From Candida dubliniensis CD36 (Eukaryota > Ascomycota > Pichiomycetes > Serinales > Debaryomycetaceae), in contig NC_012863.1 in assembly GCF_000026945.1 (NCBI RefSeq), forward strand, positions 649,501 to 713,500: DNA of 64,000 bases, given 5' to 3'. The first letter of the stretch is position 1; each line of letters begins with the position of its first letter. This document shows positions 10,163 to 19,967 of the stretch, one piece after another. Under the pieces are notes generated by a model. The model searched no databases and was not told the DNA's origin. It worked only from the letters and a program-made list of their open reading frames with translations. Made by a program: the position numbers and the translations under genes.

Positions 10163-11498
10163 GTGCTAAAAAAACGAGAAAACAATTTAATTGCACCAAA
10201 AGTTGAATTGCTGGAAAATATATAAAAATATTCTTGTGTTTTGTTTATACCATGTTTAATATATCGTTGATTATTTGAGTTAAGAGAATTTCGAAATGTG
10301 TAATAATTTGGAGAGTTGATTTACCAAATTTGATCTCAAGAACACGACACCAGTTTGGATGAAACTTATTTCAATTTGCAACCACTTGTTCTAGTTATTT
10401 CTTCATCTTCTCATGTGAACTAGTAGTTCAAATAAGATTTGTTAAATGTTGATAGTAATGAACTATTGTGAATCTTCTTTTTGTTAAACGTTCGAAATAA
10501 GCCACAAATTTAAGCCGCACAAACTTCAAACCATCAAATAGTGGTGGTGATACTTCAAATTGGTTATCATAACAAAGGTCTTGTGAGTTAATATTGCCGT
10601 CAACTGGGATCTCTATTTACCAGTTTGTAGTTTTCTTGTAATTGCTTAACCAAATACTATTTGTATTGAAGAAGTTGTCATTACATACTGAGAGGCGCAG
10701 TAGAACACACAAAAATATAAAAACATCCACCAAACAAAATTTTTTTTTTTTTCTTGTTTCTTTCAATAATTATTGATTGTGTTGTATTCTGTTTTGTACG
10801 TGTAGACTGATCTTATAGTCTGTAATCACACAAGGGCACGGCAATTTCTAACAAGGAATTGTGGTGGTGGGAAAGACGGGAAGGGAAGATGAATAGCTCT
10901 CCGTTGTAGTATCACCACCACCACCACCAAGTATTACAGAGACACGCACAATTACGGGGTTAGAAAATAAAAAAAAGCCTTGACAACATGTTTCATTTAC
11001 CAATTGCTAGTGTGACTTTAAGATGATTTACAATTTATTTAATGAATTTTAAGTGTAAACTTGTGATATTTCACTTAATCAAATATATTCTCAGATTACC
11101 CACTGTTTTAAACGTTCTTAATAGTTTCTCCTCTTTCTAATCACCACTTTTACCACCAAGAAGATTTTAGTTTCACATAAAAATTGATTTATCTATTTTA
11201 TTTTTTTTTTTTTCTTCGGAACAACAAAATTTTTTTTTTCCCTCGATTATTATTTCTTAGAGTTCCTTTTTATACTCATTTCTTCTATATTGATCCAACT
11301 TTCCATATCAAAGATCCAACTACAGATTCGACAATATAGAACCGTATTTTGAGTCACTTGTCTCATCATTTGGTCATCAAATTACTACTGCATTTACTTA
11401 TAACTTGTATTTTGTTTTGTATTGTTGTTTGTTTTGCTGATCTTATGTGCTGTTGAAGTTTCCGGGAACATCATACAAGGAATAACAATAATAACAAT
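10163..11498. other. Intergenic region, 1.3 kb, upstream of DNF3
   Basis: No gene supported. It contains T tracts at about 10740 and 11200-11240, a (CCA)n tract at about 10912-10928, and a 14-base inverted repeat: GTGGTGGTGATACT at 10541-10554 and its complement at 10908-10921. The 300 bases before the DNF3 ATG are pyrimidine-rich, as usual for a yeast promoter and leader. Confidence 0.5.
10541..10921. repeat. 14-base inverted repeat flanking about 350 bases
   Basis: GTGGTGGTGATACT at 10541-10554 has its exact reverse complement at 10908-10921. One arm merges into a (CCA)n run, so part of the match may be low complexity, but the GATACT end is not. No function can be assigned. Confidence 0.3.
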
Positions 11499-14400
11499 AT
11501 GAGCGATACACAGACGTCACTGTCATCCAATTTTAGCAACTCACAGACCCCGATACAGAATGATTTAACTTCTCTGGTACCCAGCAATGATAATTCACTA
11601 AAAGTGCCCACTCCACTTAATACTAGAAGAAAACGTGGTTTATCGTTGAGGTCCCAGCTTTTTAATAAAGCATTCAATATCCAACAGCAGCCATTAGAAC
11701 AAACACAATCATCTGCACCACCTTTGCAGTCACCGGAATTAACTAATAATCTAGCGAATGAGACGAATACATATCCAGTTTCAGACCATTTTCAACAAAA
11801 TATAGAACTTCAAAATATTCCAATAACACCCGAGATCAATGTTTATGAAGCACCAGAACAATTTCCCACTTCCATAAGGTCTGTAGCGAATAATGATTCA
11901 AATGCCAATTATCCATCGAATTTAAGTAGATCAACCACACATTTGACCGTGGAAACCAATGGAACAAGCATTAGCACACAGTCTTTTATTTCCAAAAGAG
12001 AGAAATCGGACTGGAAACGTTATGGTAGCAAAAATAGATTCTACCAAATATTAGTGGACATAAAAAATAAGGTTTTCCACATCAAATACTTACCCCCAAC
12101 AGAAGAAGGACGTATAATTCCTTTAACAGTTGACCCCAAATCCACAAACTCGTATTACCAGGATGAATATTATGATAAAAAGTCCAAAGCGTATATTGAC
12201 GAAAGATCTAACGAGCCATACATCGATAACATGATAACCTCATCCAAGTATACAGTGTACTCATTTTTGCCCAAACAATTGAGGGCCCAATTTTCCAAAG
12301 TTGCAAATTGTTATTTTATGGTTGTTGCCATTATGCAAATGATCCCTGGATGGTCCACTACCGGTCATTTTACCACAATTATTCCATTATGTATTTTCAT
12401 GTCGATCTCAATAGCTCGTGAAGGTTTTGATGATTGGAAAAGACACGGTCATGACAAAGAGGAAAATAACAAACGAACAACTGTTGTTAGGGAAGACGAA
12501 GAATTGAGCAGTTTTGACACTCACTCTATCGCCACAATTATGACAGAAACAATACCAGTCGCAGATAGACTCCACACTAACAATAGCAATAGCAACAACA
12601 ACAACAACAACAACCATCTCAATAAGAATAGTCTCAACAATCTATTAGCAATCTCGTCAACTTCTTCACTTTCTGACATTGAAGATTCAGTTTCAAAAGA
12701 GGATCTTTGTTTTACAAACTCCGAGATGATGCGACGCTACAATCTTAAAGAGTACACTACAAGATGGAAAAATGTGAAAGTTGGGGATATAGTCAAAATC
12801 AATGAGAATGAGTGGTTTCCTAGTGATGTGATTTTGATAGCTACCAGTGAATTGGAGACACAAGAGGCTTTTGTTGAGACGATGGCTCTTGATGGGGAAA
12901 CCAATTTGAAACAAAAGAGTCCCCATCCAGAGATAGCTAAAAAAGCAGCAACTGTAACAGGATTAAAGAATCTACACACATTAGTTACTGTTGAAGACCC
13001 AAATAAGGACCTTTATAATTTTGAAGGATCTTTTATTTTGGATGGTGAGAAGCATCCGCTTGGTCCAGATAATGTTGTTTACCGTGGGAGTATTTTGAGG
13101 AATACAAAGTCAGTATTGGGACTTGTTGTATTCACTGGAGAAGAAACAAAAATTAGAATGAACAATATTAGGAATCCACGTACAAAAGCCCCCAAGTTGC
13201 AAAAAAACATCAATTATATTGTTATTTTCATGGTTTTCGTGGTTATAATGTTATCTGCATTTTCGACGATGGCACAAAGACTACAGTTTGAGAGTTATAA
13301 AAATCGAGCTTGGTATTTGTATGGACAAGATGCCGGGGTTGCTGCGACATTGATGGGATTCATCATCATGTATAACACACTTATTCCGTTGTCACTTTAT
13401 GTTACAATGGAGATTATCAAAGTTATGCAGTTGTGCTTTCTACAATATGACATAGATATGTATCATGTGGAAACCAACACTCCAGCAGATGCAAAGACAG
13501 CAACAATTTTAGAGGAATTGGGTCAAGTCTCTTATATTTTCAGTGACAAAACTGGCACACTCACTGATAACAAAATGATTTTCAGAAAATTTAGCGTTTG
13601 CGGAGTAAGCTGGTTACATGATTTAGATATTATGTTGAATGAAAAGCAAGAGCCTAATAGTCAGGTGACAGCACCTTTAGTACCAAGATACAGTATACAT
13701 ATACAATCACCAGCAGCAACCAACAAGAAAAGCACCAATGACAGGACATCAGTGGAGTCTACGCACAGGGATAGCACAACTTCAATAGTGCGCGAAAGTA
13801 TGGATATTTCATCTCCAAGAGCAAGCACTGCTGCTTGGAAATCATCGGCACAACCAAACAAAATACAGGACTTATCAAACTCTTTGCAATTGTTAAGACA
13901 TATTCAATCACACCCTCAAACTTTATTTGCCAAAAAGGCCAAATTCTTTTTGTTGTCCATTGCATTATGTAATACTTGTTTACCGAAAAAGAAGGAGAAC
14001 GAGTCCAAATGTAATTCTAATAATTCCACCTTTTCCTTAGAGGAGATACCCACAAATGAGGATCCACAAGATGATGGGTGTATCACGTATCAAGCTGCTT
14101 CACCTGATGAATTGGCATTAGTTCAAGCTGCCAGAGACTTGGGATTTGTTGTATATGATAGACAAAACAGCAAATTGACCATAAAGACCTACCCTGATGG
14201 GTTTAATAATGAGCCCAAATTTGAAGAGTACCAAGTTTTGGATGTAATAGAGTTTTCATCAGCAAGAAAAAGAATGTCAATTGTGGTTCGATTCCCTGAT
14301 AATAGAATCTGTTTATTTTGTAAAGGAGCAGACAATGTGATTCTAGAAAAATTGAAAAACTCTAAATTGGCACAAGCTAAAGCCAAAGAAATTTCCTTAC

Positions 14401-16769
14401 AATCTGCAGAAAGAAAAACACAAGAAGCCGATGTTATCTTACAATCACGACTTTCTCAAGAGGCTGAAGCAAGGAAATCCGGATTATCGTTCCGTCACAG
14501 TATGAATTTAGGGAGTGCCAACTCCACCCGGTTGAACACCATAGATAATGCCTTAATGGGCACAGAAGAAGGAGAGATTGCTGATATAGCGTTGAAAGCA
14601 AGAAAATCATTACATCTCCAACAATCAAAAAAGTATAATTTGGATTCAGAGGAATATGAAGCAGGTACAGAAATTTCCCCTAACGTAACTGCGGTTGGAG
14701 GAGTGTCTTCTGAGCTACCTCCACATTATATTCCAAATGATAAGCTTTTAGTCAACGATGAGTTTTTGATTGAGAAAACATTGGAACACATTGAAGAGTT
14801 TTCTACTGAAGGTCTTAGAACTTTGCTCTATTCATTCAAGTGGATGGATAAAAAAGAATATGAATTATGGAGCCAAGAATACGGAGAAGCTAAAACTGCT
14901 TTGACTGATAGATCCAAACTAGTTGAGAAGGTAGGAGCAAAAGTTGAGACCAATTTACAGTTGTTGGGTGCCACAGCCATTGAAGATAAATTGCAGGATG
15001 GGGTAAGCGAGGCTATTGACAAATTGAGAAGGGCAGGTATCAAGTTATGGATGCTTACTGGTGATAAGAGAGAAACAGCTATAAACATTGGGTATTCTTG
15101 TCGTCTTATTAAAGACTATTCAACGGTTGTTGTGCTTTCAAATGATGAAGGCAGAGATGCCTTAATGGATAGATTAATTTCTTCAACTCAAGAAATCAAA
15201 GCAGGGAGAGTTGCACACAGTGTTATGGTGATAGATGGTGGCACTTTAGCGGATGTTGAGCTGGATCCAACTATGTTAACGTCTTTTCTCGAATTATGTG
15301 TCGAAGTTGACTCTACAATATGTTGTCGGGCATCTCCCTCACAAAAAGCTAATATGGTGACAGCAATTCGAAATTTGAAAAAAGATTGTGTCACTCTTGC
15401 AATTGGTGACGGTGCCAATGACATTGCCATGATTCAAAGTGCTGATATCGGAGTGGGAATTACAGGAAAGGAAGGATTACAGGCAGCTCGTTCTGCAGAT
15501 TATGCAATTGCGCAATTCAGGTTTTTGCTAAAGTTGCTACTTGTCAATGGTCGTTACAATTATGTCAGAACATCGAAGTTTGTTTTGTGCACATTCTACA
15601 AAGAATTATTGTTTTACTTGACCCAATGTATTTACCAAAGAAATACCTTATTTTCTGGATCTTCAATGTATGAGAGCTGGTCTTTATCAATGTTTAATAC
15701 ATTGTTTACATCGTTGCCTGTTATTTGTGTTGGTATGTTTGATAAGGATTTGAAACCAGCAACTTTGTTGGCGGTTCCTGAGTTGTATGCCAAGGGGAGA
15801 TTGTATCAAGCTTTCAATTTGAAACTTTTTATTTCATGGATGGTACTTGCAACTTTGCAAAGTGTGGGAATTTCCTTTTTGACTTTTTACGTATGGGGAT
15901 TTACCGCATTGCGTGACAATACAACTTTTGCTTTAGGCTCATTAGCATTTACAGTATTGGTTGTGGTGATCAATGCCAAATGTACTTTGATTGAGATGCA
16001 AAATAGACAATGGTTAGCATGGGCTTCGTTTATAATATCTGTTGGAGGGTGGGGACTTTGGAACGTGTTGATAATGGGGTTGTATAGAAGCAAGCAGCCA
16101 ACAATATTTTTTGTCGATTACGGTTTGATAATGTGGGGTCGTGACCAAAGCTGGTGGGCTACATTGTTGCTTATGATAACGATCCCGTTGTTTTTCGAGA
16201 TTTTAGTTAAAGTGTTCAAATTTATGTTTAAACCAAACGACGACGAACTATTCCGTGTTTATGAGAAAGATTTGGAATTGAGAAGATTTTTCGAGAACTC
16301 AGCGTTCAGAGAATTGTATCAAAGTTGGACGTTTCCTCATGATCAGTCAACAACAAAAACACAAATTTTAAAAGGTTTACAAAAGATTGGACTCAAATTA
16401 GGATCAACTTCACTGAATGAGTCTTTGGAAGATAAATTGCAAGCTAATCAGAATCACTACAGTAGTGATGATCTTCAATCTGCCATTAGTAGAAAAAGAG
16501 CTGGGACAAATCCTTTGGCACATGAATTACCTCCAAGCGGAGAAGGAGTCAACGTTTATTCGAGTGACTTCAAACCTCAATTACAGCATTTCGAAAATGG
16601 ATACGAAATTTTGCCTAGTGGGAAACGAGTTAAAATCAGAGACAAGTCTCGTGGATGGTCCATTTCAAAAGCTTTTGGAAAAGATGAAGAAGAAGATGTT
16701 GATGCAATTATTGACGAAAGATTAAACAATTTGCGTAACGAAGAAGACGGAAATTCAAGTTTGAAATAG
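11499..16769 (+). CDS. DNF3: P4-type ATPase, phospholipid flippase Dnf3
   Basis: This 1756-residue P4 ATPase moves phospholipids to the cytosolic leaflet, probably in trans-Golgi and plasma membrane. The actuator motif DGET is at residues 465-468, the phosphorylation motif DKTGT at 683-687 (Asp683 is the phospho-acceptor), the nucleotide-binding KGAD near 943, and the hinge GDGAND at 1303-1308. A PISL-type segment (Ile-Pro-Leu-Ser-Leu) precedes DKTGT. The N-terminal regions (SLRSQLFNKAF, and the KEENNKRT segment) resemble S. cerevisiae Dnf3 rather than Dnf1/2 or Drs2, and length is near Dnf3 (1656). Low-complexity inserts include an Asn run coded at 12581-12615 and a long insert after DKTGT. 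Dnf3 normally needs a Cdc50-family partner. None is in this window. It is convergent with BUB1, 114 bases apart. Confidence 0.93.
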   Translation: MSDTQTSLSSNFSNSQTPIQNDLTSLVPSNDNSLKVPTPLNTRRKRGLSLRSQLFNKAFNIQQQPLEQTQSSAPPLQSPELTNNLANETNTYPVSDHFQQNIELQNIPITPEINVYEAPEQFPTSIRSVANNDSNANYPSNLSRSTTHLTVETNGTSISTQSFISKREKSDWKRYGSKNRFYQILVDIKNKVFHIKYLPPTEEGRIIPLTVDPKSTNSYYQDEYYDKKSKAYIDERSNEPYIDNMITSSKYTVYSFLPKQLRAQFSKVANCYFMVVAIMQMIPGWSTTGHFTTIIPLCIFMSISIAREGFDDWKRHGHDKEENNKRTTVVREDEELSSFDTHSIATIMTETIPVADRLHTNNSNSNNNNNNNHLNKNSLNNLLAISSTSSLSDIEDSVSKEDLCFTNSEMMRRYNLKEYTTRWKNVKVGDIVKINENEWFPSDVILIATSELETQEAFVETMALDGETNLKQKSPHPEIAKKAATVTGLKNLHTLVTVEDPNKDLYNFEGSFILDGEKHPLGPDNVVYRGSILRNTKSVLGLVVFTGEETKIRMNNIRNPRTKAPKLQKNINYIVIFMVFVVIMLSAFSTMAQRLQFESYKNRAWYLYGQDAGVAATLMGFIIMYNTLIPLSLYVTMEIIKVMQLCFLQYDIDMYHVETNTPADAKTATILEELGQVSYIFSDKTGTLTDNKMIFRKFSVCGVSWLHDLDIMLNEKQEPNSQVTAPLVPRYSIHIQSPAATNKKSTNDRTSVESTHRDSTTSIVRESMDISSPRASTAAWKSSAQPNKIQDLSNSLQLLRHIQSHPQTLFAKKAKFFLLSIALCNTCLPKKKENESKCNSNNSTFSLEEIPTNEDPQDDGCITYQAASPDELALVQAARDLGFVVYDRQNSKLTIKTYPDGFNNEPKFEEYQVLDVIEFSSARKRMSIVVRFPDNRICLFCKGADNVILEKLKNSKLAQAKAKEISLQSAERKTQEADVILQSRLSQEAEARKSGLSFRHSMNLGSANSTRLNTIDNALMGTEEGEIADIALKARKSLHLQQSKKYNLDSEEYEAGTEISPNVTAVGGVSSELPPHYIPNDKLLVNDEFLIEKTLEHIEEFSTEGLRTLLYSFKWMDKKEYELWSQEYGEAKTALTDRSKLVEKVGAKVETNLQLLGATAIEDKLQDGVSEAIDKLRRAGIKLWMLTGDKRETAINIGYSCRLIKDYSTVVVLSNDEGRDALMDRLISSTQEIKAGRVAHSVMVIDGGTLADVELDPTMLTSFLELCVEVDSTICCRASPSQKANMVTAIRNLKKDCVTLAIGDGANDIAMIQSADIGVGITGKEGLQAARSADYAIAQFRFLLKLLLVNGRYNYVRTSKFVLCTFYKELLFYLTQCIYQRNTLFSGSSMYESWSLSMFNTLFTSLPVICVGMFDKDLKPATLLAVPELYAKGRLYQAFNLKLFISWMVLATLQSVGISFLTFYVWGFTALRDNTTFALGSLAFTVLVVVINAKCTLIEMQNRQWLAWASFIISVGGWGLWNVLIMGLYRSKQPTIFFVDYGLIMWGRDQSWWATLLLMITIPLFFEILVKVFKFMFKPNDDELFRVYEKDLELRRFFENSAFRELYQSWTFPHDQSTTKTQILKGLQKIGLKLGSTSLNESLEDKLQANQNHYSSDDLQSAISRKRAGTNPLAHELPPSGEGVNVYSSDFKPQLQHFENGYEILPSGKRVKIRDKSRGWSISKAFGKDEEEDVDAIIDERLNNLRNEEDGNSSLK

Positions 16770-16883
16770 CAAATCTACACACAATAGATATTTATTGTTT
16801 TAGGCAATTAATTTTCCAAAATTTATACATCATCTAGGTATTCATACAAATAGTATACGAGAAACATAAAAAAAGAAATCGTC

Positions 16884-19583
16884 TTAATTCACACGTGCTC
16901 TATTTATGGAATTTAATTCTCCCTCTACCATCTTTATGAGCCCCTTTAAATACTTCATTTTTGAGTTATTTTCCAACCATTCTTCAAAGTGTTCTCTGAT
17001 AGTTGTTAATGATTCTGTTCGAGGTGCATGGGTGACTTCGGTAGAAGAATATGGGTTTAATAACAATTCAAACAAATCTTGCCATAACTCATGCTGCCAA
17101 TATCTTTTAAAGTTTGCATTTAGTTTGATTCTATCACTGTCTTTTTTGATCTTAATATAACTTCCAAATAGTAATGTATGAATAATAGTCGCCAAACCAT
17201 AATAATCTGCTTCATAGGACCACGGGGTCCCATTATTCATTTGTGGACAGTCTTGTTCATCAGCTTTAAAACTACTAACAAACCTTGTACCCGGTGAAAA
17301 TAATGTCATATCCACAGCTCTGCCAAAATCAATCAAGGTGATACTTTTATGTGACCAACCAAATTTCCCACTTCTGTCATATCTTTCACTCCATTCAGTT
17401 TCGTTTATTGGCTCAAATCGAACCATACAATTATCAGCTTTCAAGTCTCCATGTAAGATACCAACAGAATGCAACGCTTCTAAAGCTTTCAATAACTCGA
17501 CAGTGAAAAAAATAACAAGACATTCTTCTAAGGACGATCCTTTATTCTTGTAGTTGTTAACAACATCCAATAACGTACTTTGGCTACAATAATCCAATAT
17601 TAAAAAACTCTCATCTTGGAAATAATATAATGCTTCGGCCCGAATAAAATATCTTTGTTTATAACCGGCTTCGCCAAGTAACCGACGATGAATTTGATGC
17701 AAAATATAGAATTCCCACCTGCTAGATGGGGTTTCAATTTTCAATGCTTTTAGTTTACCATTTGATCCAGCTTCTATCAAATAGACAAACCCATAACCAC
17801 CTTGTCCTAATTCATGTAGTAAACAATACAACTCCTGACCACAATAGTCAATTATGGCCAGCAGTGATCCTCTGTTGATTGTCTGATTTTTGTTAGTGAT
17901 TTCTCTAAATTTTCTGATACGGTCAACTTTTGTAGTTGATTTATCATAATAACCCGAATATGTACTCATGGGGATCGATAAATTATCCAAAAAACTTTCT
18001 TGTAAGCTAGTATCAAATGGATCAACTGATTGGGTACTGGCCATTGGTTGCTCCACAAATGGCGAGCTTAGCACACGATCATCAAAGTCTTCTTCTCTGT
18101 CAGTAGGGGGTGTTGCCACTTGATCCACTTGGGGTGAATCGACTTGTGTTGGAATTAAATTGGCATTAGCTGCATGTGTGTTGATAGTTTCTGTAACATA
18201 ACCTTCATAATTTGTAACTGTTGGTTCTTGTAATTTCTCCTCCTCATCATCAAAATTGTAATCATATCCCAACTCGTTGTAGATTCCTTGCAATTCATTA
18301 TGTGCTATATTACCATTCATTGTAATTGTTGGGTCCACGTCACGTGACTTAATGGTACTGGAGTTGTTCAATGCTAATGTAATTGTTCTAGTATCTTCAT
18401 CCACCACAGTATGATGCTGATGTGGTGGATTTGGCTGTTTTCGCCTTTCAGACCTTCGAGAGATTGCAAGTAATTCTATCATACCAAACTCTTGCGATTC
18501 GTCGGGATATACTAAATCCATATTTACAAGTACTCGCTCTGGTTTCTTGCCCAGATTTTCAATCAAGGTATAGGCCCTGCCCTTATCATCGTAACAAACC
18601 AGCTTTTTGGCCTGGAAAGCAAGGGACTCAAAATCACGAAACACTTGTATTTTCCCACCTGAAGAATTTGGAGGGGTGGGAACTTTTTGCTTTAAAACTT
18701 GACCTTTCCAAGATGTTGCCGTTATAGTATTCTCTTTAATTCTTTGCTTTGTCGAGTTTAATTTTATGTCGTCATTCAAACCTGTTCCAAAAATCAAATG
18801 TAGCACACTTTGATTTTGATCGTCATCATCCTTAAAAACCTCTAGTTTGGGTTTTTTGGGGACAGGACCTTGCTCAACATGTGTGCTTGGATACACACTC
18901 GACCCCCTTTTCACTTTCAAAGCTTCTCTTACTAGTTCTGATGTTGTTGAAACCGAGTTTAGTTCCAATTGAAGCCTATCCTTAAAATTCTCATATGACC
19001 TTTGTAAACGCTTTAAAGGAAATGCGTTTGACTGTATTCCTAATTCATAAATCTGACTAGCATCAGTATATTTCTTCTGCGCTTCCAAATATCTGGCAAA
19101 TTCTTCGTAATATAATGCCAATTGATTTCCAATCTCTTTTTTGGCCAAATACACATATATGTCCCTAGGCGAGTCTGAGTAATTGGTATACTCTAGCCAT
19201 ATTTTCAAGTATCTCGGATCATTCTTGTAATGCAGCACGTCTCTGAATTTCGAAGTACATTTTTCCAATAATATCACCAAGCCACTATCTGCATTGGCAC
19301 CCTGAGGAAAATTATAATGAACCCAATTGATATATTCAATATAAACTTGTAACGGGTCATCCAACTCATCGGAATCTAAGAGCTTTTGTTCCAACTCTTC
19401 TCGTTCTTTTTCTAATTTTGTTCTATGATCTTGATAATTTATTGCTGAAGCTGAGTTGGGTCTTGATGACAATGTTTTTGTTAATTTGGTAGCAGATCTT
19501 CCTCCACTCAATGGTTGAATATTCTCTTTTTGCTGTTCTAGTAGTTGCATATTAGCAATCTGTGGCAGTTTCTGTATCGCCAT
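16884..19583 (-). CDS. BUB1: Spindle checkpoint kinase Bub1 (MadBub type)
   Basis: This 899-residue protein starts with a KEN box at residues 19-21 (QQKENIQPL). A Mad3/Bub1 TPR-like homology region follows at about residues 50-200. A GLEBS-like Bub3-binding segment (FRDFESLAFQAKKL) lies near residue 320. An acidic linker comes next, then a C-terminal kinase domain from about residue 585. The kinase has a Gly-rich loop (GQGGYGFVY), a catalytic HGDLKADN at about 711-718 and an Asp-Phe-Gly at 752-754. It acts at kinetochores in the spindle assembly checkpoint. Having both a KEN box and a kinase fits the unduplicated MadBub ancestor kept in yeasts outside the whole-genome-duplication lineage. It is divergent from GPI16, with a CGCGT element 163 bases upstream. 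Confidence 0.95.
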   Translation of the reverse strand: MAIQKLPQIANMQLLEQQKENIQPLSGGRSATKLTKTLSSRPNSASAINYQDHRTKLEKEREELEQKLLDSDELDDPLQVYIEYINWVHYNFPQGANADSGLVILLEKCTSKFRDVLHYKNDPRYLKIWLEYTNYSDSPRDIYVYLAKKEIGNQLALYYEEFARYLEAQKKYTDASQIYELGIQSNAFPLKRLQRSYENFKDRLQLELNSVSTTSELVREALKVKRGSSVYPSTHVEQGPVPKKPKLEVFKDDDDQNQSVLHLIFGTGLNDDIKLNSTKQRIKENTITATSWKGQVLKQKVPTPPNSSGGKIQVFRDFESLAFQAKKLVCYDDKGRAYTLIENLGKKPERVLVNMDLVYPDESQEFGMIELLAISRRSERRKQPNPPHQHHTVVDEDTRTITLALNNSSTIKSRDVDPTITMNGNIAHNELQGIYNELGYDYNFDDEEEKLQEPTVTNYEGYVTETINTHAANANLIPTQVDSPQVDQVATPPTDREEDFDDRVLSSPFVEQPMASTQSVDPFDTSLQESFLDNLSIPMSTYSGYYDKSTTKVDRIRKFREITNKNQTINRGSLLAIIDYCGQELYCLLHELGQGGYGFVYLIEAGSNGKLKALKIETPSSRWEFYILHQIHRRLLGEAGYKQRYFIRAEALYYFQDESFLILDYCSQSTLLDVVNNYKNKGSSLEECLVIFFTVELLKALEALHSVGILHGDLKADNCMVRFEPINETEWSERYDRSGKFGWSHKSITLIDFGRAVDMTLFSPGTRFVSSFKADEQDCPQMNNGTPWSYEADYYGLATIIHTLLFGSYIKIKKDSDRIKLNANFKRYWQHELWQDLFELLLNPYSSTEVTHAPRTESLTTIREHFEEWLENNSKMKYLKGLIKMVEGELNSINRARVN

Positions 19584-19967
19584 TTCTAAAGTATAATCTG
19601 TGCAACAAAAAGTTCTGCTAAAATCAAAGAAATATCAATCTAAACTGTTTGTTTATAGTAAACTGAAAAAAGAAAACAAATGAACGTTTGTTTGGAATTT
19701 TCGCTCTTCTTTTTTTTTTTTTTTTTTTTTTTCTCGTGCGATTTTCGCGTTTCTTTGTTTGTATTTTTGGCACGCACATTTTGGTTTGGCGGTGGTTTGG
19801 GGTTTATTCAAACGACATTCTAATAATAATACGTGGTGAAAGAATATTGAGGAAGGAAAAAAAAAAAATGTGAATAAAATTCGAACAAATAGACAACCCT
19901 ATAAAAGGCTAAAGGACAATATTTAGAGAACCTGAAATTGAGATAGCATTTGATCCAACTGTGGAGA
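19584..19967. other. Divergent promoter region BUB1/GPI16
   Basis: 384 bases shared by the two divergent genes. It contains a T run of more than 20 at about 19711-19732, the CGCGT element at 19746-19750 and a CCTATAAAAGG TATA-like word at about 19897-19907, about 65 bases before the GPI16 ATG. No gene is seen. Confidence 0.55.
19746..19750. promoter_or_regulatory. MCB core upstream of BUB1
   Basis: CGCGT on the plus strand reads ACGCG on the BUB1 strand, 163 bases before its ATG. It is the core of the MBF site of G1/S genes. The match is short, so confidence is limited. Confidence 0.35.

Noticed and set aside
14283..14300. TGGTTCGATTCCCTG, like a tRNA B box
   Set aside because: It lies inside the DNF3 coding frame (Val-Val-Arg-Phe-Pro) and there is no A box or cloverleaf around it.
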